This document shows positions 34,327 to 44,497 of a stretch of DNA of 64,000 bases, piece by piece. Position numbers and translations under genes: made by a program. Source of the stretch: Salticus scenicus (lineage: Eukaryota; Arthropoda; Arachnida; Araneae; Salticidae); the NCBI GenBank assembly GCA_963930645.1, contig OZ005653.1, forward strand, positions 112,201,259 through 112,265,258. Reading direction: 5' to 3'. How positions within the stretch are numbered: position 1 is the first letter of the stretch; each line of letters begins with the position of its first letter. Below the pieces are notes generated by a model. That model was not told the origin of the DNA. It did no database searches and saw only the letters and a list, made by a program, of their open reading frames with translations.

Positions 34327-34888
34327 TTGGGTTGTTCGGAAAGTAATTTCGTTTTTTCCTTCGAAAATGAAAGACGATTTTCTTATATTGTATAAATATT
34401 TTAATGAATTATATATTCTCCACTTTGATCGTTTTCTTAGCGATCTCACGAGTTGTTATTTGGCAGTTTTTCATAAATCAATACTCTATTTTGTCTTCAT
34501 TACACAAACTGGTTTTCTAGAACGTTATGCATCTTCAACTCAAAATTGCCAGAACAAAATTTGGTAAACCAGTTTTGACAATAGCGTTCTTTAAATACAT
34601 TTTCTGTGCACAACATCGTATACTTTTTTTCATTGTTTGAATAGTATTTTCGCATTTTTGATAGCAAAAACAAAATATGCCGAAAATGTCGCTTTTGATT
34701 TTCTTTATTTGATAGGGCACCAATCAAAAACTATTGAGCAGAATAAAACGACCTTTTTCACAAGCAAGCCTTGCTATATCAGCTGTCACAATATGTAATG
34801 GCAATGCAACTTAAATGTGAAGAAGGTGTGAAAAAATACAATTAAATCCTCTGCTGAAAAAAACGAAATGACTTTCCGAACAACCCAA
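34327..34888 (-). mobile_element. Internally deleted mariner nested in the Tc1 element
   Basis: TA flanks both ends (34325-34326 and 34889-34890). Inverted repeats of about 30 bp start TTGGGTTGTTCGGAAAGT, a typical mariner end, with one clear mismatch. At 562 bp it is less than half of a complete ~1.3-kb mariner. On the minus strand it still encodes the N-terminal DNA-binding region, e.g. RYCQNWFTKFCSGNFELK at about 34530-34583, with RHILFLLSK earlier. The catalytic DDD core is absent. Confidence 0.9.
34500..34727 (-). pseudogene. mariner transposase N-terminal remnant
   Basis: A 75-codon minus-strand frame includes ENVFKERYCQNWFTKFCSGN, which matches the helix-turn-helix region of mariner transposases (the family pattern is CQNWF.KF.SGNF.L). 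An overlapping frame at 34535-34723 is a shadow. The frame ends without any catalytic motif because the remainder of the gene has been deleted. Confidence 0.85.
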
Positions 34889-34942
34889 TAATTGATTAAA
34901 GTTTCAAGATCACAGGTAGAGCCATTGGCGAGAAGAGCCATT

Positions 34943-36250
34943 TCAAATGTGAAATGTTGGTACATTAGTAACCGGTGTAACGCCAGAATTTTGAATGCAA
35001 GCATGCAAACGTGCATGCATTGTGTCGTACAGGTGTCGGATATCAGTTTTTGAGATGGAGTTCCATGCCTGTTGCACTTGGGCGGTCAATGCAGGGACGG
35101 TTAATGCTGGTTGTGGATGACGCTGGAGTTGTCGTCAAATGATGTCCCATACGTGCTCGATTGGATAAAGATCTGGTGATAGAGCATGTTGGGTTACAAC
35201 AGCGGTATGAGGGCGAGCGTTATCCTTTTGGAAAACACCCCTTTGAATGCTGTTAATGAATGGCAGCACAACAGGTTGTATCACTAGACTGACGTATAAA
35301 TTTGCAGTCAGGGTGCGTGGGATAACCACGAGAGTGCTCCTGCTGTCATTCGAAATTGCTCCCCAAACCATAACTCCAGGAGTAGGCCCTGTGTGTCTAG
35401 GCCGAAGACAGGTCGCTAGCAGGCGTTCACCTGGCCCCCTTCTAACCAACACACGGTTATCACTGCGACCAAGGCAGAACCGGCTCTCATCAGAAAACAC
35501 AACAGATCTCCTCTCCGTCCTCCAATGAGCTCTAGCCCCATATAGCAATGATTTTCCTATATCGCTCCCTGGGATTTCCTGAACACCCTGGATTCTTCCC
35601 GGAAGAAAAGGGACATGTTTGGGAAATCTGAGAGAAAATCTAATTTTATATTTCTAGGAATGATTTTACAGAGGAAGTCTTCTGGAACTACAATGGAGAT
35701 ACGAATACTCGGAAGTCCTGCGGAGGCCGCTACTGCGGACATTTTGCATTCCTGTGGAATATGCTGGGAGGAATACGGGAAATCTAGAACTTACCGCGGG
35801 ACCTCCTGCGGAAGAATCTTTGCTGCATGGGGCTTGACACCACTCACGTCGCAAACGGCAGTGGTTTGGAGTCAGTGGAATGCGCCCTACAGGGCGTCTG
35901 GCTCGGAGCTGTCCTTGAAGTAACCGATTTGTAACAGTTCGTTGCGTCACTGTGGTGCCAACTGCAGCTCGAATTTCAGCTGCAGACGCAGTACGATTAG
36001 CCACAGCCATACGCCGAATACGGCGGTCTTCCCTCTCAGTAGTGCCACGTGGCCGCCCGGAACCCGGTCTTCTTGAGGCAGTACCTTCCCTTTACCACAG
36101 CTGCCAACACTCATGCACAGTGGATACATTCCTACCAAGTCTTTCTGCAATATCGCGGGAAGAAAACCCACCTTCTCGTAGCCCTACTACACGACCTCGT
36201 TCAAACTCAGTGAGCTGTTGATAATGGCTTCTTCGTCTTCTTAGAGGCAT
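34943..36250 (-). pseudogene. Tc1-family transposase, split by a MITE and with a deleted catalytic spacer
   Basis: Starts at 36250 (MPLRRRRSHYQQLTEF), followed by a helix-turn-helix (GGFSSRDIAERLGRNVSTVH), a TAA at about 36092-36094, a GRPRGT basic motif and a second helix-turn-helix (NRTASAAEIRAAVG...VTNRLL). The gene is then interrupted at 35830-35537 by a MITE. It resumes with RTERRSVVFSDESRF (first Asp), VMVWGAIS, and FQKDNARPHTA (second Asp). The Glu motif SPDLYPIEHVWD follows only 21 residues later. The family spacing is 34, so about 13 codons (39 bases) have been lost in frame. A TGA lies at about 35133-35135, after which the C-terminus (RQLQRHPQPALTVP, MHARLHACIQNSG) ends near 34943. 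Confidence 0.93.
35537..35830. mobile_element. MITE (~294 bp) inserted in the Tc1 transposase
   Basis: Sequence between the transposase codons for WCQA and RAHWR has no counterpart in the family. Its ends are imperfect inverted repeats, CCCATATAGCAATGATT on the left and CC(C)ATGCAGCAAAGATT read inward from the right. Adjacent AGC and GGC may be a diverged 3-bp target duplication. The interior has further short inverted motifs (GGGATTTCC, CGGGAAATC) and no coding capacity. Confidence 0.7.
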
Positions 36251-36492
36251 CCTTGACTAACATTAACCCACTACGTCAAATCTCAACTGTAAATAACGAT
36301 CACGAACCTTACAGCGCTTATTTTAAGCAAACCTCATTTGCATGTTCATAGTGTCGCAACTAGCGCCACACTTATGCGCGTAGCTCGAAATCTGAATCGA
36401 CGTCATCTTTCAGATGTATAAACACGCCTACCAAATTTCGTTTATCTAGCACAGCTCCTTCCTGGTGTTGGGATTTTTTTTTTCCATCAGTG

Positions 36493-36671
36493 TATATTTC
36501 TAAATTATTCTAAACTTTTTCATTTACAATTCATCTATCGAAATTAGTGTCGATCCATTAACCAATTTTATCAGCGTCATGATATTTATAAGCATGTAAC
36601 GCAAGTTTAATTGAAATCCTGCTTCATGTATAATTGTGCTTGAAAAAAATATGTACACACACACACACACG

Positions 36672-36706
<35 letters not shown>

Positions 36707-39147
36707 GTGGGGGGGGATATATACAAAGTTATGCAAAGTTATGCATATAGTACACAAAGTTATGCAAAACATATTTAAACCTTCAAGACAAGACTTCAAG
36801 AACTACCAAATTATAGTTTTTATACCACTGTGAAGGAGAAATCGTATAGAGTTATGAGAATACGATTCATAAACTGTTGTAAAAACTGCAGCAGTATCCT
36901 GTAAATTACAGTAATACAACAGGGAGAAAGTTGTTAACCAAAGCAATTATACGATGTCTGACGAGTTCAAAACTTCGTGCTTCCTGCATAATAACAAACT
37001 CCGTGTTCAAACAATGGAAAAAAAAAATATATATATATATATATTGTTTTTATATTGTTTTTTATACGTCGAAAACTTAGATTTAATATATCACTCGGAT
37101 ATTCATAATAAAATGCTGAAAAATGAGATGAACTTCATAAGGTACAATGAACTTCCTCTATTATGTATTTTCCTCTGTGTGGAAACTTTATAAATTTAAA
37201 TTTATAAAGTCTAGTAATTAAGCCTACTAAAAATGTATCGGTTGCATGGAATTTTGCAGAAATTTTCTCAATATCAAATATAAAAGAAATGTTAAATATT
37301 AAGAATGTTAAACAATTCAAATCAAAATTTAGATATTTGATTTAACAATAAATCTCTCAATCTTGTAAATTATTATTATTTTTTATTATTATTTTAAATA
37401 CAGAAAAAAAATATTTCTTCATTATAATTTTCAATATTTAATAATTTAAAATTAAAAAGTAGCTTTATTGACTGAAATTTACTTTTGTACTAAATCTTAT
37501 TTCCTTTGAATAAATACTTGCCAAAATTAAATATAGTAATTTAAATTATATATGTATATATATATATAAACAAGCAAGAAAGAAAGAAAGAAACATTCAT
37601 ATTTTAATTATTAACAATAACAATTTATAGAAATGAGGGGGTATTTTTTATTTCTCCCTTAAATTTCCAATTTAGATGTATTTTCATAAGTAGCGCTTTT
37701 AAAAACATTAGGATTAAAATATTTTACAGTATTTACTTTCGTTTTTCTACTAATACATATATGGCGCGAAATTACTTTTCTTTTCACCTATAAATAATCA
37801 CATTATTTCGTTTAAAATTAATTATATTCATTGCAAGTTTTTTTTTTCTTTTTTTCATTATTAAATTATTAAAAAATTTTAGATAAGATTTTTATATTTC
37901 CATTTTAATATTTAATTAATGATTCAACTGAGTAATTATAAAATTAAGTTTATTTAGGATACATTATTTAATTTTTTATGATAGTAAGTTATTTTTACCC
38001 TTTAAGTTTTATTTTACTTTTCTATAAATTTTCTGTATTTAGTATCTTGTTTTCTGTTTTAATCAGTAAAGTTCAATATATGCGTTATTTACCATCTAAC
38101 TCTCTAAAGTTTGGCTATAGGCCTACAGAGTTACAGAAATACACCAAATTTGCATACAGTATTCAATCAATGTTTCTCAAGAAATAAATCGTCATCAATA
38201 TCATACAGCAGCATATATAGTCATAGCAGCATATGGCAGAAGTATAGTTTGCAGCAAAACGAACTATCAATAATGCCTACTTAAAAGTTGGAACCCTAAT
38301 ATTGTTTGTTAAGTAACTATTTGTCGTGTCGTGATCTTAGTCTTATTCTGTTTATAAAAAAGTACGATGATGAAAAAAATTAGTGATTAAAAAAAAAAAA
38401 AAAACTGCATGAAAAGTATCGATGTGTGCTTCAATAATTTTGCCGCCGACGGTATTGGTACTGTATACTTTTATCATTAATAAATATTAATGATTAATTT
38501 CCGAATAATTTTTATGTAAAATTTTCACATCTTCATGTGATATTTTTCATTTCATCCTGTGCAATGATTGAAAAAGTTTTCATAATACATATTCATATTT
38601 AATTTAATTTGTTTTTTTTAATTGTTTTATTTCAATTCAAATAACTTTTTAAAAATCCAGAATATCCTTTTTTTTTTTTTTACTTTTACATTTTATTTTT
38701 CAAATAGAACTAATGCTTTACACTCAATGCTAAATGTTAAACTAATATAATTACTACATTTTCGTAACCGTAGCGAAACACCGAAGAAATATGTGTTACA
38801 GTTATACAGTAACCTGTGTTTCATTCTAAAGATTACTTCGTGATATATTCATTACCTAAGCAACGATTATGTCTGTAATTCGCTTTAATAAACTTACAGC
38901 TTTTGCAAAACAGAGTAATATAATTAAATTCTAGAGTAATTTCGCAGATGCACTTTGCGTAAATTCTCTTTGAATATTAATATATTTAGAAAAATAGAAT
39001 TTAGAATAACGTAAATTGTTCTTATGTTAATGAATTTTAATAGAAATTGCTAAAAAAATCGGAAGATCATTATTTTATTAAATAATGGAAATATATTATT
39101 TAATTTTTCTGTAAGCAATATAAAAAATAAATCAATAAATTTGTATG

Positions 39148-39208
<61 letters not shown>

Positions 39209-39881
39209 TAGATATCTTAATAAACTTTAACCTTAATGTTTTAGCATTTAATAGATACATGTCAATACCAACACAACTAAAATAAAACTGATAATAACAC
39301 ATTGCTAAAACTATCACAGAAAGGTTGCGATACATGTTAAGATCCAATAAGAGACAAAAACAATTTAAATTACTTACGCCCATTTGAAAAAAAAAAAAAA
39401 AAAAAAAAAAAAAGACCATTAAACTTAATGGCGGAGAAAGTAATTAAATGACTTCAGAATAATAATTGCAATAACGAAATGGATTAATAATTGGAATAAA
39501 AAATGCTTTAAAGTAGAAGTATTAACTCATCAGGGGGCAAGTACTTCATAAAGCTGTGAAATCTGCAATGATTTCGTAAAACAATATAGCTAACAATGTC
39601 AATTTTTTATTGTTCAGGCCCTAGTCGAGCAGCAAAACGATTTTGAATGAGACATGAAATAAAATATTAAATCAAATCAGTGATTAAAAAAAAAAAAATG
39701 GAGTAACCACATGTAAAGCAATCAACCCAACATGGAGAAAAGGAAGTTGCCATCATGTTAATGAAATTAAAAATAAATCGTCTGCAAACTTCGATTAATC
39801 GATAAAGAATTAACAACTGAGCATCTTCATTAACGTTAAAATTCACAGCGTAATTGTTGATTAAGTTAGTTAAATTTTAAA

Positions 39882-39913
<32 letters not shown>

Positions 39914-41430
39914 CTCTGAAATTATTACTAAATAATAATACATAATGTCAGTCAGAATAGTTATATTAATTTAATTTTTAGAAAAACATTCAGATTTATG
40001 ACCTATAAGATAGGGGTGGTATATCCCGAACTTTTTTCAGGACACTTTAAGAGATGAGAAATCTCCCCCTCCCTTTTTTTTTTTTATCCCTATTTTTATA
40101 CAGAAATCATAATTCCTTAGTAATGCGGGGTAATATCACGACAAAAATTATTGTATAAACATATCAGTAGCAAACGGAATTTAATTTAATTTTTCTGAAA
40201 ATTTTCAAAGAAAAAAATATATAAATAAATGAATGGTGGTTGTAGATGTCTTGTTGCAGGTAACTCTTTTAAGTTGTGCTTATTATTAAACTACTACCTT
40301 ACTATTTAATTCTTCTCTTTTAATTCTACTATTTACAGATAAATTAGCTACTTTCAAAAACTTACTGAGCAAACTTTCATTTTGTAATATTAGTCAACCT
40401 TAAAATTTATGTTACTTGTAGACAGGTCGCGATTGTATAATTATTTGTTTAAGATTTGAATCAGAAAATAAAATTTAGTAAATGTCGTAAATAAAGACAT
40501 TAGTAACGAATGTTTGTTTTACGAATACCAATTAGCCAAAAACTCTCTTCTGTCATATACAAAAATGTGCAAGAATTTCAGTAAAGTTTCATGAACACAA
40601 AATAAATAAATAAATAAATAAAAATAAAATAAACGGACGAAACATGTACAACTATTTTATTTCTAGTGGTGCATCATTACAGAATGCATCAAATCAGGAG
40701 AATTTGTTTCTACAATTACCAGAATTTGAAAAATTTTATCGAAGAAGATTCTTTTCAAACATGTCAGAAACTAAGAAGTTGATGTAATAATAAATTTCTA
40801 ATTAAAGACACTGGAAAATATGTGGAGTCTAAGCAAACGTGTCCCTCAGAATCATTAAAATACAAATTACAAAAATATTTATTTGATCAATTAATAAAAT
40901 AGTGTTTGGAAGTAGCGCTCGGGGACAACTTTACATAGTCTACAACGACATAAAAACTATTCACAGATCCACTCAAAGATAACAGATATGCTTTTGATGT
41001 TATCCGTAACAAAGGCAATCCGTGCTCTGCTATCCTCCGGTGTGTCTTAGATTGCATCCTGGAAACGTTTTCACATCGTTATAAGTTTTACTAATGAATA
41101 AAATATTTTTTTTTAATAGTTAGTACTGTATTTTTGTTTTTATTTCGGTTATTTCGCGATTTTCACCTGTTCAACGTGGTTTGCGACCCTATGTTCTGTG
41201 GTTAATTTTAATCCTCTTGATGCTTTCATTTCTCTCAGTTTGTAGGTCGATTTTGGAACACCCCGTATATATATATAATCAACACGTATAATTTAAAACT
41301 CTATATATATATATTAGTTTAATATTTTGCACATATAGTGCAATTAAAAAGAAAAAAGTATTTTACGTAAATAAAAATTGTTTGATTTCATTGATACATA
41401 AATTTATTTTTCCCAATTTTTATTAACCAC
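36493..41430. other. AT-rich spacer rich in microsatellites
   Basis: No gene supported in 4.9 kb. Compound (AC)n(AT)n tracts occur at about 36654-36706 and 39150-39209, with shorter (AT)n near 37027-37045, 37550-37568 and 39889-39914, and a poly-A tract at about 39387-39413. Minus-strand frames across these tracts (36524-36799, 39132-39419) are low-complexity translations. Near 40985-41095 a short frame reads IRNKGNPCSAILRCVLDCIL, and 41245-41272 ends GGAACACCCCGTATA like a transposon terminus, but no matching left end was found. Confidence 0.55.
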
Positions 41431-41885
41431 GCTAAATTAATCATAAGATAAAGCTAGGAGAAATTGTGCATAAAGCGGAGAAGCGGGAAAGAACAGAGTG
41501 CGCGTGATGAGACTCCAGGTAGGTGGACAACATCAATATTAGATTTGAATTGCATGTTAATTGCTTTAATCATTAAGATAAACGTGTTTATTTTGTTTCT
41601 TTTTCAAAAACGATTGCTTGGATTTTCAAAACACTTCCTAGGATTTTTACACAGTAACACAAAATATTTTTCAATCAAACGATTTCTCATGGAGTAGTTA
41701 TGTATATAACTTGTGACTGGTGGTTGTACAAAAGTTGCTCAATATACAACAAGAACTGCAACGATTGTGGATAACGGCATATTAGGTCAGATAATAAGAA
41801 AACATTTAACGTGAAAAGGAAATGTACTAATTTTATTTAAACATGTTATCTAGTAACAATTTTATTTTGTAATCTTATCTGATCT
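41430..41885. repeat. Dispersed repeat D, copy 1, first part
   Basis: Diverged direct copy of about 63220-63660. Shared landmarks are CTAGGAGA near the start, TTTATTTTGTTTC, TTTTCAAA.....CTTCCTAGGA, CAAACGATTTCTCATGGA.TAGTT and CAACAAGAACTGCA-like sequence. No coding capacity. Family unknown. Confidence 0.78.
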
Positions 41886-43265
41886 TGATTTTTCTGATTC
41901 GTCAGTATTTTTAGGTAGATTTCTTATAGGAGATCTACCTAATGCAATGGTTCTCATGACACGACTTCTGGAAAATTTCTTCATATCTTCACCGATCATG
42001 ACCTCTAGAACCCAAAACCACCCTCCGTTCAAAAGTGTATATATAAATATATATATAAATATATATATGTATAACGCTTTTTCCCATGTTAAGTTGTGAA
42101 CACAATAACTGGAGTAATTTCTATTTAAATTTAACAAGCTCGGGATATGTTGTCAGGACAGTAAAAATCTCGGTCGAGTTCGTAGATGGGGTGTCCTGCT
42201 CAAAGGGGGTGGAAATGGTGGGGTGTGGAAATTTTCCTTTGCCTATAATTCCTTTAATATTGAAAATAGGAAAATACTTCAAATCAGGCGAATTACCGCC
42301 TTACCCTAAAGAATAACTTTTGTATTTAAACTTTTTCGATAACTTCAATTGCTTAAAAGTTACAAGTTAAAAAGTGATTTTTTTCTACAGCTTTCATTGC
42401 AAAAATTTATAATCTGATGCTTATGTCTAATAATCTGATAATAATAATAATAAAAAGTTTAATTAGCAGAAAATATGACGTCACAATTACAACAATGTAC
42501 TGAGAAAAATGAAATAAAATTTTATCAGTGATTTTAAACAAATAAAATAAAAGTTAATAAAAAAATAAGTAAATAAAATCAACAAATCTTAGGGCTAAGC
42601 AGATTTAGACTTAGCTTTATGATATAGATGTTATAATGTAATAATGCTATAATGTATCATACAATATACTAAATTCATAACAATTAACATTCAAATTCAG
42701 AGTGCCAAATGGTCCAATGTTAACTAATGTTAATGCTAATATTCCAGCTTATGTGAGCCAAAACAGTTTCACTTTACAATTTTTACTCATTTGACAATAA
42801 GAATCACAAAAACACAATACAAAACTTTCAATAATTCAAAAAAAATTACAATGAAATAACTATCCAAAAACCGCTACCACTTATCTGTATTTGACTTGAC
42901 CATAGCGATGCCAGGCTTACCAGAACTAGTAAGATGACAAGTGCATTTTCACGTTTCTATTATTTTTTCTTTTAAAAGAAAGATATTGAATGTGGTGTAT
43001 TTCGCCATTGTGTTCCTGATTCAATCTATTGGACTTTTGGTAAGTGACGTCACGTAAATGTACATGTACCTGTAAACTGTATTGTCCAATCAATGATGTG
43101 TTAATTTCCTTTTACTTTTATCTCTTCTAAAACAGATCAGTCTTCAGTATGTAATCGTTTGTGTAACATCTGTAGGTTACTGTAATTGTGTTAGTCATCT
43201 ATTAAATTCTATGTGTTAAAACGTAGAAGCCTCGTCATATCATAGTTTTGGATTACTTATAAATC
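41885..43265. other. Spacer, probably including upstream LTR sequence of the next element
   Basis: No gene seen. (AT)n-rich tract near 42038-42071. The part from about 42890 to 43291 is less AT-rich and precedes a primer-binding-like site, so it may be a 5' LTR, but no second copy was found to prove it. Confidence 0.45.
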
Positions 43266-43292
43266 TTCTTCCTGCCCAACAAAATACTATAA

Positions 43293-43306
43293 TGGCGACA
43301 AGGATT
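43293..43306 (+). other. Probable primer-binding site
   Basis: TGGCGACAAGGATT begins with TGG, the complement of the CCA end of a tRNA, and matches the form seen in many Ty3/gypsy elements. It lies just after a candidate LTR end at about 43291. Confidence 0.55.
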
Positions 43307-43712
43307 AAAGAAAGAAAAAATAAGAAAAAAAGTTTTTTGCTCTTCAACATTTAGGAATATCTACTTGAAAATAATTTAAAATGCAATCTGCAGTTCATAA
43401 AAAAGAGAACGGAATATGTTCTACATATCAGTTTATTCAAAATCTACCTCTTTCATAAAGAAAATTATTTATTGGAATGACAAGTAAAGCGATCGGAGAC
43501 AGCAGCTGGTGTGTCTTTATCTACTGTCGGGGCGGAAATAGGAAAGGCGCCATCGATAATTACTCATCTTTAATAGTCTGCGATTTTTTATTTTTTTTTT
43601 TTTTTTGAGAAAGAGAGGGAAAAAGGTATTTATACATTTATTTTTTTCTTCCTTTCTTTTCTTTTATTTGATTCATGTTTTTATTATTAGAAGTAGCATA
43701 TTTTCTTTTAAA

Positions 43713-44470
43713 ATGTTTCAAAATTTTAAAGAATTCAATGATTCTATTGAGTTTTTTGACACTTATATCAGGAGATTGGAACAAAATTTTATATTGTTTG
43801 ACATAAAAGATGAAAAGAAAAAACTTAGTGCTTTGATTACTTTTATCGGACCGAAATTATATAATTTACTTACAAATTTATTGTTCCCAGATCTTCCTGA
43901 ATCATAAACTTACACTGAACTAGTAGATGTTTTAACAAAACATCTGTGTAAGACCCCTAACAAAATTACTGAACGCATTAAATTTAGAAAACGGGCGATT
44001 CGCTGTCAGAAAATTTGTTAAAACAATTTCTACGCGGATTAAAAAATGAAACAATCCAAAGTAAATTAATGTCGCAGGTTGAGGATTTAAGTTTTGAAAA
44101 AGCAGTAGAACAAGCCGTAACTATGCAAAGTACTGAAAATGACATGGTAGAATTACAAAATAAGAATTTGAATTTGAATAAAGTTACTGTTCAGGCTAGG
44201 AAACCGAAACAAAATTATTCTCAAAATAACGTAAGTACTAAACAAAGTGTGAACAAAACTGCCAGTGCAAGTAAAAGTAAAACTTATTGTTATCGTTGTG
44301 GAAATAGCTCTCATTTAGCAAATGTTTGTAAATTTATTAATGCAGTTTGCAATTTTTGTAAAAAACATGGTCATTTGAGTAAGGTGTGTCGGAACGCACA
44401 AAACAATGTTACTCAAAAGAAAAGTGTAAACGTTCTTGATACTGTACACATTTTGTCATTACAATCTTAA
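43713..44470 (+). pseudogene. gag: gag polyprotein with two zinc knuckles, broken
   Basis: The likely start at 43713 gives MFQNFKEFNDSIEFFDTYIR; an earlier in-frame ATG at 43605 would add a poly-F/poly-basic stretch that looks untranslated. A TAA at 43905-43907 cuts the capsid-like part. After KFRKR near 43995 the frame changes and joins SENLLKQFLRGLKNETIQSK. Members of this family usually have about 50 more residues here, so a deletion of roughly 150 bases is likely. Two zinc knuckles follow at about 44285-44400: CYRCGNSSHLANVC (C-X2-C-X4-H-X4-C) and CNFCKKHGHLSKVC of the same form. These bind the element RNA. TAA at 44468-44470 ends the frame 27 bases before protease in the same frame. Confidence 0.87.
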
Positions 44471-44497
44471 GGCACTAAACCTATAAAAATTTGGGTT

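Larger units (their letters stand above)
34237..36492 (-). mobile_element. Tc1-like transposon carrying two nested insertions
   Basis: TA flanks both ends (34235-34236 and 36493-36494). Terminal inverted repeats begin CACTGATGGAAAAAAAAATC and continue through CCAACACC, about 28 bp, nearly identical in both ends. The 2256-bp length is larger than the usual ~1.4 kb because a deleted mariner (34327-34888) and a MITE (35537-35830) have inserted. Its transposase reads on the minus strand. Confidence 0.93.

Noticed and set aside
35247..36221. Plus-strand frames of 89-102 codons across the second Tc1
   Set aside because: They are antisense shadows of the transposase and the MITE; the minus strand carries the DDE and helix-turn-helix motifs.
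36524..36833. Open frames on both strands with runs of YIYIYI or CVCVCV
   Set aside because: They translate an (AC)n(AT)n microsatellite.
39132..39419. 95-codon minus-strand frame
   Set aside because: It consists of a poly-F start from a poly-A tract and a CVCVCV/YIYI end from microsatellites.
41245..41272. GGAACACCCCGTATA as a transposon end
   Set aside because: The reverse-complement partner was not found upstream; kept only as a note in the spacer entry.
42890..43291. Defined 5' LTR of the second gypsy element
   Set aside because: No second copy exists in the window, so start and length cannot be set.
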